Positions 8,279 to 16,755 of a stretch of 64,000 nt of DNA are shown here, one piece after another. Source of the DNA: Erythrobacter sp. YJ-T3-07 (lineage in GTDB: Bacteria > Pseudomonadota > Alphaproteobacteria > Sphingomonadales > Sphingomonadaceae); the NCBI RefSeq assembly GCF_015999305.1, contig NZ_JAEAGP010000001.1:2879001-2943000 (forward strand). The letters are read 5' to 3'. Each line of letters starts with the position of its first letter. Positions within the stretch are counted from its first letter, which is position 1. The position numbers and the translations under genes are program-made. The notes under the pieces were generated by a model. That model saw nothing but the letters and a program-made list of their open reading frames with translations. It searched no databases and was not told where the DNA came from.

Positions 8279-8575
8279 TTAGGGTCGTTCTTCCGACGCT
8301 AGCGCGCGGCGTTGCGGGCGACGCCCCTCCTGCGCCAATAATCGATTAAGCTTGGCCACGTCGCGCTCGATCCGACGCGTGAGACGCATGAGTTCATCGG
8401 CACGCTGCACCGGAGGCGGAGGATTCTGGTTCAGCCATGCATTCATAGCGTCATGCATGCCATTCGTAAGAGCTACGGTTCCTCGCACGATCTTGCTGTA
8501 ATGCGGCTGCGTTATTCCGAGCTGCTCCGCGACCGCGTGCTGGGTGAATCGACGCGCCAGGCGGGCGCGCTCCAT
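8279..8575 (-). CDS. XRE-like helix-turn-helix regulator
   Basis: A classic HTH (FTQHAVAEQLGITQPHYSKI) lies near the start, followed by a charged helical tail. ATG 8575 is preferred because ctggaaaag precedes it. The longer form from ATG 8614 (111 residues) has no ribosome site and would leave only 13 bases to the divergent glycosylase start. The gene faces away from the OGG/QueC cluster across an AT-rich palindrome, so it is the likely repressor of that cluster and of itself. This is inferred from position. Confidence 0.7.
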   Translation of the reverse strand: MERARLARRFTQHAVAEQLGITQPHYSKIVRGTVALTNGMHDAMNAWLNQNPPPPVQRADELMRLTRRIERDVAKLNRLLAQEGRRPQRRALASEERP

Positions 8576-8608
8576 CTTTTCCAGAAGACTTCTTGCTGCC
8601 GAATCGGA

Positions 8609-8632
8609 ATGCATATAATATGCATATATGCA
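8609..8632. promoter_or_regulatory. AT-rich palindromic operator over divergent promoters
   Basis: ATGCATA-taa-TATGCAT (8609-8625) is a perfect inverted repeat, overlapped by a second one, TGCATATATGCA (8621-8632). A perfect -10 hexamer TATAAT sits at 8614-8619 on the plus strand, with a poor -35 upstream. Initiation 7-9 bases later would fall on the ATG at 8628, so the glycosylase mRNA may be leaderless. The HTH gene next door is the obvious candidate binder. Confidence 0.5.
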
Positions 8633-9443
8633 TTCGCTATCCCTCTCAACCGACCAGATCGTCTACGCGTTGAAAGAAGAGGCATTCTTCGAATTGCGCT
8701 TGCCTTCCGCGTCCACCGGGGTCGGCATTTCGGACTTGCGATGGGGAATGCATGACCACCCCAAGACGCCGGCTTACTGGGCGGCGCAATCCTGGATGTG
8801 GGGGCTGCAGGCGCCAGGGCATTACAAGCTCGGTAAGTCCTTGGAGGACGAATTGGTCGCTTGCCTTCTGGGGGGCTACGGCATCCCCGCCGAAGTCGGT
8901 ATCGCCGCTTACGAGCGCATTAGATCCGAATGCGATGGACGTTACGAGGCCCTGGCGGATGAGAGCTTTGTGCTGGATCTGCTGAGCAGGCCGCTCGAGG
9001 TCAGGGGGCGGAAGGTGCGTTACAGGTTCGCGCGGCAGAAGGCGCACTTCCTGGCATCTTCGTTTCAGGCTCTGCCGGAGATCGACCAGGGTCTTCCCGA
9101 TCGTGCTCTGCGCGACGGGATCATGACCCTCAAGGGAATTGGCCCGAAGACGGCGTCGTGGGTCGTGCGCAACTGGCGGGACAGCGACCTGGTCGCCATC
9201 CTCGATATCCATATCGTTCGCGCCTGCGAACATATGGGCCTCTTCGAGCCCGGCTGGAGGGTGGAGCGCCACTATCTAGCCATGGAGGAAGCATTCCTCG
9301 CCTTTGCAGAGGTGATCGGAGCGCGCCCCTCGCTGCTCGATTCGGTCATGTGGAACGTCATGCGTGAACTGGCCAGGCAGCCAGTCATCGATCGCAGGCT
9401 GGAACCGACAGCCGATCTTCCTCTCTTTGCTTCGGTCAACTGA
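8628..9443 (+). CDS. OGG-like HhH-GPD DNA glycosylase
   Basis: This 271-residue protein has a helix-hairpin-helix GPD centre: LKGIGPKTASW with the catalytic-type Lys174, and ILDIHIVRAC with Asp193. The Lys/Asp pair marks bifunctional 8-oxoguanine glycosylase/lyases. The N-terminal ~120 residues do not look like standard OGG1 or AGOG. OGG-like proteins of this kind occur as accessory genes in CBASS type IV (cap11), together with a QueC-like protein, and a QueC-like gene lies 1.6 kb downstream here. The start has no ribosome site and sits directly after a TATAAT box, which suggests a leaderless transcript or an internal start. It would excise a modified base from DNA; its substrate is unknown. 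Confidence 0.75.
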   Translation: MHSLSLSTDQIVYALKEEAFFELRLPSASTGVGISDLRWGMHDHPKTPAYWAAQSWMWGLQAPGHYKLGKSLEDELVACLLGGYGIPAEVGIAAYERIRSECDGRYEALADESFVLDLLSRPLEVRGRKVRYRFARQKAHFLASSFQALPEIDQGLPDRALRDGIMTLKGIGPKTASWVVRNWRDSDLVAILDIHIVRACEHMGLFEPGWRVERHYLAMEEAFLAFAEVIGARPSLLDSVMWNVMRELARQPVIDRRLEPTADLPLFASVN

Positions 9444-9523
9444 GTATTCCGCTGAAATGAACATGTTCGCGGTTGACGCGCGTGCACACCGGACATCATT
9501 CTTCCTTTCAAGGGAGAAGTATA

Positions 9524-9904
9524 ATGTCTGGAAGAGGGCCGGATTCGGGAACGGATCACAATCGCAATTCGATCGGCAGCGGTGGCTCACCTGGTAGCGG
9601 ATCCGGAGCGGGTGGGGGCTCCGATGCTGACGACTGCAACTTCGTCCAGACCGCGCCTCTCTCCAGTCCGGTCCCAGCCGTCGTTTCGGGCTTGAAGGTC
9701 GGCGATGTGCTTGAGGTGGATCTTCAGAATACTCCCTCCGGTAATCGCTTGGTGGTCAGCACCGCGGGCGGACAAGCTGCAGGTTCGCTCACACACCCCG
9801 GTCACCTGAAGATCATCCAGTGCATTGGCACCGGACACATCTACAAGGCGACGGTCGTCCAGAAGACGGGCGCCCTCATTGCCCTGAGAATTGAACCGAA
9901 ATGA
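9524..9904 (+). CDS. Small Gly/Ser-rich N-tail protein of the QueC cluster
   Basis: This 126-residue protein starts at an ATG with a strong ggga-gaag site 5-10 bases upstream. Residues 1-36 are a low-complexity Gly/Ser/Asp tail (MSGRGPDSG... GSGSGAGGGSD). The rest is a compact beta-rich domain (LKVGDVLEVDLQ, then HLKIIQCIGTGHIYKATVV). It overlaps the next gene by 4 bases, so it is coupled to the enzymes. No known family is recognised. Its size, flexible tail and position suggest a substrate or carrier for the downstream enzymes rather than an enzyme; this is inference. Only one cysteine lies in the tail boundary (DDCNF) and another in the domain. Confidence 0.75.
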   Translation: MSGRGPDSGTDHNRNSIGSGGSPGSGSGAGGGSDADDCNFVQTAPLSSPVPAVVSGLKVGDVLEVDLQNTPSGNRLVVSTAGGQAAGSLTHPGHLKIIQCIGTGHIYKATVVQKTGALIALRIEPK

Positions 9905-11091
9905 CCGCTGTCGTCGGCGGTGTTTACGCCGAGGAATGCCTCGAACCGTTCTGGAACGATGTATACGGGTCGGGCGGCCGCGCGGCAGCCGCGCTTTCGG
10001 GCTGGTGCGATGATCTGAAGCTCGTCACCTATCGGTCATCGGCGTTGGCAGATGGGCTGGAAAACCTGTCGGCCATCTATGGTTTCCCGATCGAAGGCCC
10101 CGAGGTCCGGGATGCGGTGAGTTTTCGATATATCCATTCTCTCGATGAGCCCAGGATCGCACCTCGGCCCGATTCCATTAGCGTTCACCCACCGATCGAA
10201 GTCAGCGGCGACGTCGTTCTACGGTTCGGCATGCTCGAAGGGGATGCGAGGGTGGCAGCCCGCCGGGCAGTTTACGACCCGCAATCGGCCTTCGATCCCC
10301 GGCCGTTCCACGAGAATGGATCCACGGCAGACGAGCTCGCCCTCATCCTCAACGCTTTCGAGGCTAGGCGGCTGACGAACGAGACCGAGCCCGAACGCAT
10401 GGTCGAAGCATTGATCGAGAAGCAGGATGCCAGCATCGTGGTTCTCAAGCTTGGCGGTCATGGAGCGATAGTCGCGACGCGAACTTCGCGAACCCGGGTT
10501 CCTGCCTACCGCAGCGACACGGTATGGAAGCTGGGCACCGGGGATGTCTTCTCGGCTGCTTTCACAAAGTTCTGGGCATGCGATGGCCTGGAACCCGCGG
10601 AAGCTGCCGATCTCGCTTCGAGGTCGGTATCCGTATATGCATCGACCCGCTCATTGCCGATCCCCGCGAAGAAGGAACTCGCGGCGCTGGACCTCTCGCC
10701 GGTCACACCTACGAGCGGACGGGTTTACATCGCAGCACCGTTCTTCACTCTGGCTGACCTCTGGCTCGTCGAGGAGATCAGGCAGCGTCTGCTCGACATG
10801 GGCGTTAGCGTATTCTCGCCGTTGCACGATGTTGGCTTGGGAACGGCGCAGGAGGTCGCGCTGCGAGACCTCGAGGGACTGGACCAAGCCGATGTCGTGT
10901 TGGCAGTCCTCAGCGGTTCAGATCCAGGGACGATATTCGAGGTCGGATATGCGGTGGCGAAAGGCAAGCCCGTCATCTGCCTAGTCCAGAACATGCGCGA
11001 CGAGGATGCCAAGATGCCAGAGGGCAGCGGGTGCCTGATCGTATCGGATCTCGTGACCGCCATCTACCATTCGATCTGGGCGCTGGCATGA
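9901..11091 (+). CDS. PfkB-like kinase fused to nucleoside 2-deoxyribosyltransferase
   Basis: This 396-residue fusion has two domains. Residues ~1-265 are PfkB/ribokinase-like: they contain WKLGTGDVFSAAFTKF, the family's second signature with the catalytic Asp (about 214), though the N-terminal glycine motif is weak. Residues ~275-395 are a nucleoside 2-deoxyribosyltransferase-type domain: VYIAAPFF, then LDQADVVLAVLSG and GTIFEVGYAVAKGKPV with the nucleophile-type Glu near 347. Such enzymes cleave or exchange the N-glycosidic bond of deoxynucleosides, and PfkB enzymes phosphorylate sugars or nucleosides. It overlaps its neighbours by 4 bases on both sides, so it belongs to the same operon. 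Confidence 0.8.
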   Translation: MTAVVGGVYAEECLEPFWNDVYGSGGRAAAALSGWCDDLKLVTYRSSALADGLENLSAIYGFPIEGPEVRDAVSFRYIHSLDEPRIAPRPDSISVHPPIEVSGDVVLRFGMLEGDARVAARRAVYDPQSAFDPRPFHENGSTADELALILNAFEARRLTNETEPERMVEALIEKQDASIVVLKLGGHGAIVATRTSRTRVPAYRSDTVWKLGTGDVFSAAFTKFWACDGLEPAEAADLASRSVSVYASTRSLPIPAKKELAALDLSPVTPTSGRVYIAAPFFTLADLWLVEEIRQRLLDMGVSVFSPLHDVGLGTAQEVALRDLEGLDQADVVLAVLSGSDPGTIFEVGYAVAKGKPVICLVQNMRDEDAKMPEGSGCLIVSDLVTAIYHSIWALA

Positions 11092-11678
11092 AGGGACTGC
11101 TTCTCTCGGGCGGCATGGATTCGATTGCGCTTGCTTGGTGGCTGAGGCCCGAGCAAACCATCACCGTCGATTACGGACAGCTTGCAGCGATCGCCGAAAC
11201 GCGAACCTCGCGTCAGGTATGCGAGGAACTCGGCATCGGGCATACGGTCATCGAAGCGAGATGTCCCGAGCTTGGCTCGGGCGACATGGCGGGCGACGCG
11301 CCGCACCAACTGGCGCCGGTTACCGAATGGTGGCCATTCCGAAATCAGCTGCTGGCAACTTTGGCCGGCATGAAAGCCGTTCAATTGGGCGTAACGGAGC
11401 TGATATTCGGAGCAGTTCGAGGCGACGGTTCGCATGCCGATGGCCTTCCCCGGTTCTTCGAAGACCTTAACCGGTTGATGTCCGGGCAAGAAGGAGGACT
11501 GAACGTGACAGCGCCCGCGATCGGAATGTCCACCGAAGAGCTGATCTTGAAGTCGAAGGTTCCGCGATCCGTCCTGGCATGGGCGCATTCCTGTCACAGG
11601 GGCGAACTGGCCTGCGGCGACTGCAGAGGCTGCTACAAGAACGCGGAAGTGATCGCGAACGTGTATGGGGATCTTTAA
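11088..11678 (+). CDS. QueC-like 7-cyano-7-deazaguanine synthase family protein
   Basis: This 196-residue protein has the PP-loop ATPase motif SGGMDS at residues 7-12 and the zinc cysteines C169-x6-C176-x2-C179-x2-C182, both diagnostic of QueC. True QueC converts 7-carboxy-7-deazaguanine to preQ0 with ATP and ammonia. It is short for QueC (usually ~220-235), and no queD, queE or folE lies nearby, so it is more like the QueC homologues of defence systems (CBASS Cap9, QatC) than a queuosine pathway gene. It is coupled to the upstream fusion gene (ATGA) and overlaps the nitroreductase gene by 14 bases. Confidence 0.8.
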   Translation: MKGLLLSGGMDSIALAWWLRPEQTITVDYGQLAAIAETRTSRQVCEELGIGHTVIEARCPELGSGDMAGDAPHQLAPVTEWWPFRNQLLATLAGMKAVQLGVTELIFGAVRGDGSHADGLPRFFEDLNRLMSGQEGGLNVTAPAIGMSTEELILKSKVPRSVLAWAHSCHRGELACGDCRGCYKNAEVIANVYGDL

Positions 11679-12360
11679 CGAGCCTCGACCGATCGCGGGC
11701 GTAGCAGCTCCGACGAGATCTTGGCCGGCGTTCGAGCACGCTATCCCCCTGACCCGGCGGATCCTGACCGGTTCTGACGGTTTCTTCGAGGTGTTGGCTC
11801 GGCGCCGCTCCGCGCTGGGAGGTTCTGTCAGCGAGCGCGAACTGTCCTCCCTTCTGTGGCATGCCATGCTGCTTCGAGAACGGAACCGTAATTCGAGGTT
11901 CGGCGAGTGGGAGAGCCGCGCGGCCCCGTCCGCAGGGGGTCTCCACTCGCTCGGCATCGCCTGTCTTCCCGTCGACGGCTCGCCTTGGTGCGGATTATAC
12001 GATCCCGAAGCACACGAACTTCGGAGCTCCTCCTCTTTCGAAGGGGCCGTGTCGCTCAATCGGAACGAGATAGACGAGATTTTGAGTTCGAAGCACGGGA
12101 TCACCCTTCAATTCATCGGTGATCGTCGACGCTACGAAGCGTGTTACCAACATTGGGAATCGCTGTTCTGGCGGGACGCAGGGGCACTTCTCGGAATCAT
12201 CACGATGATCGCAACCGCGCTGGGTCTCGAAGCGTCGCCGGTTGGGCGAAACGGAAGAGACATCGTCGCCGCGGCTGGTTTCCCCACCGAATACCTGGCG
12301 GGCGGTGCAATCCACATCGGCTCTGCCGGGACAACTGACAAGATTGGCGAAGGACATTAG
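11665..12360 (+). CDS. SagB-like nitroreductase family protein
   Basis: This 231-residue protein has the SagB/McbC-type flavin oxidoreductase pattern: SERELSSLLWHAMLL near residues 53-67, RAAPSAGGLHSLG near 84-96, and WRDAGALLGIITMIATALGLEASPVG near 170-195. Family members bind FMN and oxidise or reduce small substrates; SagB-type enzymes oxidise azolines in peptide natural products. It is the last gene of the 9524-12360 operon and ends 39 bases before the stop of the convergent nuclease gene. Its substrate here is unknown; a deazapurine or a modified small protein are possibilities. Confidence 0.7.
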   Translation: MGIFNEPRPIAGVAAPTRSWPAFEHAIPLTRRILTGSDGFFEVLARRRSALGGSVSERELSSLLWHAMLLRERNRNSRFGEWESRAAPSAGGLHSLGIACLPVDGSPWCGLYDPEAHELRSSSSFEGAVSLNRNEIDEILSSKHGITLQFIGDRRRYEACYQHWESLFWRDAGALLGIITMIATALGLEASPVGRNGRDIVAAAGFPTEYLAGGAIHIGSAGTTDKIGEGH

Positions 12361-12399
12361 GAAGCGGGCTATCCGCCCAATGGCGAGCCGGTTTCACCG

Positions 12400-15300
12400 T
12401 CAGTGTTGAGAAGCGACGAAGGGCGAGAGATCCGCGACCGATGTGATAATGTCGAAGGCCTGCCCCAAGGCGGCATTGAATTGCATCGGGACCAATGACG
12501 ATGTGACGAGCGCGGATACCAGAGAGATATCCCCGGCCTCCAGGCCGGTGACTTTCGCTAGGTCTTCGAGATGATCCCTCAACACCGCAATGCGGTCCGT
12601 GTGCTTGACCGTCGGCCCTCTTTTTGCATCCTCCGCCGACCTCGGTGAATATTCCGAGAGGCGTTCGGCGATTTCGCCGACCGTCCGGTCGGCGCGGAGG
12701 CGTTTGCATTCTATGGCGAAGACGCGGCCGTCAGCGGGTCGCCAAGCCAGCACATCGACGTCGCCGTTTCGCTTCGTGCCTCCCAGTCGCGCCATATCGA
12801 CCTCGGCAATTGCCACCAGTCCCATTGCTTCAAGGTCGTCTCTGACCTTTTGGTTGAACGCGTGCCCCCTCTCGTCAATGACCGAGCCTATCCAGCTCCG
12901 CATCTCATCACTGCGATAGAAGTCGACAGGCAGTCCGCCCGAATGCGCACGCAGAGCGTAGGTCAGGGCATGGTCCAGGAGGATTGGAGACAGCACAAGT
13001 TCGGGATCGTCTCTACCGTCGAGATTTATGATCGGCCGCGCCAGAAGGCTGAGGCGCCGCGCATGGCGCCACGGCCACCAGTCCCTCGCGGATGCGCCCT
13101 CGGGCTTCTTCTCGTCCCACTTGGACAGAGGTCGCAGCGACCATGTGTCGAGAAGGGCACCAATTCCGTCTTGATCGATTTCGAGCCTGTCCTTGGCTAG
13201 CTGGATCAGTTCGGAACGACGTATCCGGACGATATCTCCGCCTCGTTCGAGTGCGATCAGACCGACGAATGACACTATGTCGGCCATGCCCAAGGGATCG
13301 ACGCCGTATTCGGCCAGGAACGCTGCATCGAATGCCGCGTCCCTCTTTTCCTCATACTCTTCCCGCTCCAATGGTTCTGCACGTCGATAGATATCAGCGT
13401 AATCGCCAGCAGCGGCCTCGAATTGCTCCTGGGAGGATGCTCGCAGGTAAGGGGTATGAACTTGTTCGGCGAAATCGTTTTCGAAGCGGAGGGTGCCATT
13501 CGGCATCACCGCGAGTTCGGAAGCGAAGCCATGGTGGATCTCGTCACTTCGGGAGGCGATCGCAGTCATCAAGGAGATTTCCGCCATCATCTGATCAAGG
13601 TCGTAGACCGAGCACTCGCGCCCATGCTCCGTAGGCGAGGTGCACAACGCCATTTCAGCCAGGACCCGTGAGCACAGTCCCGCTTCGGCTCGCTCGCTTT
13701 CAAGGTTGATGGCGACCCGGACGCCCTCTTCGGGGGGATGGAGGGAGAGAACCGCCGCGGCCGTCGTTCGCCATCGGTTCCTGTCCTTGTCGACCGCATG
13801 ATGATTGCGAAGCGCCATCTCGATGACGTTGGCCCTGTCCAGGTCTTCAAGCCTCGTTCGGATCCTGGTCCATAGATCGTCCACCAAACCAGCCAGGAAC
13901 TTGGTTGCTTCGAGGCCCCGAACTACATTCGTTTCGTCGTCGGCCCCGACGCTGGCCAGTCCGACTTCGGCCCACGCCCGGACCTCCGGTTGCACCTTCC
14001 GAAGCGGATGATGGACGGCACTCGCGATCACCATCTGCGTGGTCGTCGCAGCGTTGAACACGTGAAGATGGCGCGCTGAGTCATCCTTGACTATCTCGCG
14101 TTCCATCGCATCAGCGCACGCAGACGGGTCTTGATTTGCAAGTCCGGCCGCACCCGAGGCGATCGCCCGCACCATCCATCGGTCGCCCTGATTACCGGGA
14201 TGGCCGAAAGAACGAAGATAGGGTTCAGCACAGGAGATCCGAATCGTCCCGCCGCCAAGGGAGACATTGGGCGGCTCGATTTTTCCTTCCTCTGCCAGCA
14301 GTTCCTGCTCATCAATCCGTCCGAATGTCAGGACTACCTCGACATGTCCCGGCAATTCTTCACCCAAATGGATTTCGAGTTCTGGCGCAAGCGGAATGAG
14401 CCAGTTCTGTGCCATGTCCCATACTCGAAAGGGGAGCGATCCGGCAGTGATTGGGTCACTGGCCTCTACCGTCAGCCACCACGTTGTCCTGCTGCCCTCT
14501 ATTGCGACTGCAGGGTGGCCATGACGCAGATCGTCAACGCTCACGAACGCGCTTTCGGTGCTGGCCGCCTCGAACAAGGGCAACGCGGAAGGGCGCTGCA
14601 CCTCCGCCCGATAGCCTCTCGAAGGACGCGCGACGCTATGCTTGTCGAGCGCCTGCCGAATCCGGATGCGCAGCTTGCTGAGATGATCGGTTCCCATCTG
14701 GATCATGGATGGCGCCGAGTGATCGACCTGCTCGGGCAGAAGCGTGAAATCCTGCTCTTCGACCATGCCGTAGAGGTTCATGAACCCATTCGGATTGAAC
14801 AGCTGGATGCCTCGCCGTGCGAGTTGATCCTCCTGCTCGAGAATCCTGAAAATGCGCAATGCGTCGATCTCCCCGGCGGATGCCAGAAGCGAAAGGTCGT
14901 CGTAACCAAGCCCCACGATCTGCCAGCAGTCTGGAGGTCTTCCGTGATCGGCGACCACACCGCGGCCCTGTCCACCGAAGACCAGCAGCGTCATGCCGCG
15001 CAAGTAGTCGTCGCGCGCGCTGCACTCTGCCGCTGCTTGCGTGATCAGCCTTCGGACAGGCGTTGAAACGTCCTGGACCGAACGGAAGCCTTCCGCGATT
15101 ACGTCATTTGGGTGGTCCGGCACGAATATGACCTGACAATAGGCTCCCGCATCGAACCTGCATAACTGGACCACGCAGTGACTTTGGACATCCGACCAGG
15201 GTGGAGCGGCAGGGCTCAGGTCGAGTCCGCGCACAGCGTCCCCTACCGCCCCCAAGAATTGATGTTCGGTTAGATGTCCTTCGTAAGCATCCCCCGCTTG

Positions 15301-16116
15301 GTTATCCCTCGCGAGTTCCAGTGCGCGGCGGCGGACCGCCGCGCCAATTGCCGTGGGAAGCAGCACCACGATGCCATCTTCTGTCCGCGAGACGGGCCGC
15401 CGCTCAAGGCTCGTCCAGTTGATGGTTTCGTTCCGCAAGAGCTGCGGATCGACGCGCGAGAAGTCGAAAGGGAGAAGGTCGAACGGTTCCACTCCGATCG
15501 CGTGCAGTTCCGCCTCGGTGAAGGTGACCGCTGCGCATGCACGTAGTGCCTTCGCGGTATCGAACCGAAACCGGTCGCGCGGCTTGCCCTCACCAGCTTG
15601 GTAGCGTCGCAGTCCTGCTCGCTCCGCTATCGCCTCGCCAATTGCCAACAACGCGTTTGCCTGACGCATTCCGTGCTGCGCCCATTCGTGACCATCTGCG
15701 ATCGCGCTGTTGAGCGCAGAGAGACAGCTCTGGGTATAGGCTGCGTTCGCTTCCCAGGTTCCTTCGAGGATGCGGAAATCGCCGGCCCCTGTGGTGATGT
15801 TGGAGACGAAGACGTCTTCGGAGGGATCCTCCAGACGCCATACGGCCCCGCGCGCGAGGTCATTATTGAGGAAGTCGCGGATCCGCGCAGCCGAGGGTTC
15901 TTCGTGTCCATCGCAATGCGCAGCCGCCAAGTGGGCGAGCACCTCCAGTCGAAGTATACCGCCTTGAAGACCGGGATCGAGCATGAGCCCTGCGACCATG
16001 CCGCAGGTTGCGTTTCGATCGAGCTTGCGCAGCCGTCGGCACAGCCGCTCATGCGTCGCCGTCAGAGATTCGATGTCGAGGACCGCTCCCGCCGTCGCCA
16101 TTGCTTCCAGTTCCAT
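12400..16116 (-). CDS. Very large uncharacterised protein with C-terminal PD-(D/E)XK nuclease
   Basis: From ATG 16116 the product has about 1238 residues; the frame stays open to 16503 but would then run into the upstream promoter of the metal operon. The only recognisable part is the C-terminal nuclease: GDVDVLAW with D1119/D1121, then FAIECKR with E1136 and K1138. The remaining ~1100 residues are mixed alpha/beta with no Walker A, helicase or methylase motif that I can see. ATG 16101 is an alternative start. It is convergent with the QueC operon. It may be a single-gene restriction or phage-defence protein; that is inference from the nuclease and the neighbourhood. Confidence 0.65.
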   Translation of the reverse strand: MELEAMATAGAVLDIESLTATHERLCRRLRKLDRNATCGMVAGLMLDPGLQGGILRLEVLAHLAAAHCDGHEEPSAARIRDFLNNDLARGAVWRLEDPSEDVFVSNITTGAGDFRILEGTWEANAAYTQSCLSALNSAIADGHEWAQHGMRQANALLAIGEAIAERAGLRRYQAGEGKPRDRFRFDTAKALRACAAVTFTEAELHAIGVEPFDLLPFDFSRVDPQLLRNETINWTSLERRPVSRTEDGIVVLLPTAIGAAVRRRALELARDNQAGDAYEGHLTEHQFLGAVGDAVRGLDLSPAAPPWSDVQSHCVVQLCRFDAGAYCQVIFVPDHPNDVIAEGFRSVQDVSTPVRRLITQAAAECSARDDYLRGMTLLVFGGQGRGVVADHGRPPDCWQIVGLGYDDLSLLASAGEIDALRIFRILEQEDQLARRGIQLFNPNGFMNLYGMVEEQDFTLLPEQVDHSAPSMIQMGTDHLSKLRIRIRQALDKHSVARPSRGYRAEVQRPSALPLFEAASTESAFVSVDDLRHGHPAVAIEGSRTTWWLTVEASDPITAGSLPFRVWDMAQNWLIPLAPELEIHLGEELPGHVEVVLTFGRIDEQELLAEEGKIEPPNVSLGGGTIRISCAEPYLRSFGHPGNQGDRWMVRAIASGAAGLANQDPSACADAMEREIVKDDSARHLHVFNAATTTQMVIASAVHHPLRKVQPEVRAWAEVGLASVGADDETNVVRGLEATKFLAGLVDDLWTRIRTRLEDLDRANVIEMALRNHHAVDKDRNRWRTTAAAVLSLHPPEEGVRVAINLESERAEAGLCSRVLAEMALCTSPTEHGRECSVYDLDQMMAEISLMTAIASRSDEIHHGFASELAVMPNGTLRFENDFAEQVHTPYLRASSQEQFEAAAGDYADIYRRAEPLEREEYEEKRDAAFDAAFLAEYGVDPLGMADIVSFVGLIALERGGDIVRIRRSELIQLAKDRLEIDQDGIGALLDTWSLRPLSKWDEKKPEGASARDWWPWRHARRLSLLARPIINLDGRDDPELVLSPILLDHALTYALRAHSGGLPVDFYRSDEMRSWIGSVIDERGHAFNQKVRDDLEAMGLVAIAEVDMARLGGTKRNGDVDVLAWRPADGRVFAIECKRLRADRTVGEIAERLSEYSPRSAEDAKRGPTVKHTDRIAVLRDHLEDLAKVTGLEAGDISLVSALVTSSLVPMQFNAALGQAFDIITSVADLSPFVASQH

Positions 16117-16351
16117 GCCACGTAGATGGCTGGGCTTGTCGCGATAGGCAATTGGGCTTGCTCGTTCGGTAATAAGGATACGGTATGCTCCGCGAGTCCT
16201 GACAAGACGAGTGCCTTGAGAATATGAGATGCGATCGGTTGAGTTTTTCGAGCCGCTCAGCACGATTAAATTACCGCGCTGTAATGAAATCACATTTCGT
16301 CTTTTAAGATTATTCTTTCGCAGCGGTGCTCCTGCTGCTAACGGACGACCG

Positions 16352-16690
16352 ATGACCCGGCTCTTCGCCCGTTCCCTTTTGCTGCAGCTCGTCACGCTGT
16401 GCACTGCATTCGGTGTCCTGTGGGCTCCGGTGGCGGAAGCGGCCGAGTGCGCGGGAGAGCCTCCGGTAGCATCCCAGCTCGAGCAGCACGACGAACCCGG
16501 CAATGATGACAGGGGGCCTGAGAAGCACGGCGCATGTGCGCATGGCCATTGCCATCATGCTTCGCAGGCCGTCGGACGGTCGCCTGACGCCTTTGCCTTG
16601 AGCTCGGTCATGAGTGGCCTGCGCGCTGGCGACCAGCCCTCGTTCGCGTCCAATCTGACCGAACTAGCAACGCCCCCTCCTCGCGCCTGA
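16352..16690 (+). CDS. Small secreted His/Cys-rich protein at the head of the czc operon
   Basis: The start at ATG 16352 gives a clear signal peptide (RLFARSLLLQLVTLCTAFGVLWAPVAEA cut near residue 29). The mature part carries a metal-binding-like cluster HGACAHGHCHHAS. Small periplasmic proteins of this kind often precede czcCBA operons in sphingomonads. The gene ends 65 bases before czcC and probably shares its promoter. The role is likely metal binding or sensing in the periplasm, by position and composition only. Confidence 0.65.
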   Translation: MTRLFARSLLLQLVTLCTAFGVLWAPVAEAAECAGEPPVASQLEQHDEPGNDDRGPEKHGACAHGHCHHASQAVGRSPDAFALSSVMSGLRAGDQPSFASNLTELATPPPRA

Positions 16691-16755
16691 CGTTCGCCGC
16701 GCGTCGGACCTGCTTTCCGACGCCGAACTGAACGTCAGCAGAGGAATACCCATCC

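Noticed and set aside
8628..11678. Type IV CBASS for the OGG/QueC cluster
   Set aside because: No CD-NTase and no TGT gene here; the only CD-NTase in the window (41859) is paired with Cap15, 30 kb away.
8628..12360. Qat system
   Set aside because: QueC-like gene and a Gly-rich small protein recall QatC/QatB, but there is no QatA ATPase or TatD-like QatD.
16117..16503. Longer start for the large nuclease gene
   Set aside because: That part overlaps the promoter and start of the metal operon's first gene and is basic and low complexity; kept as an alternative only.
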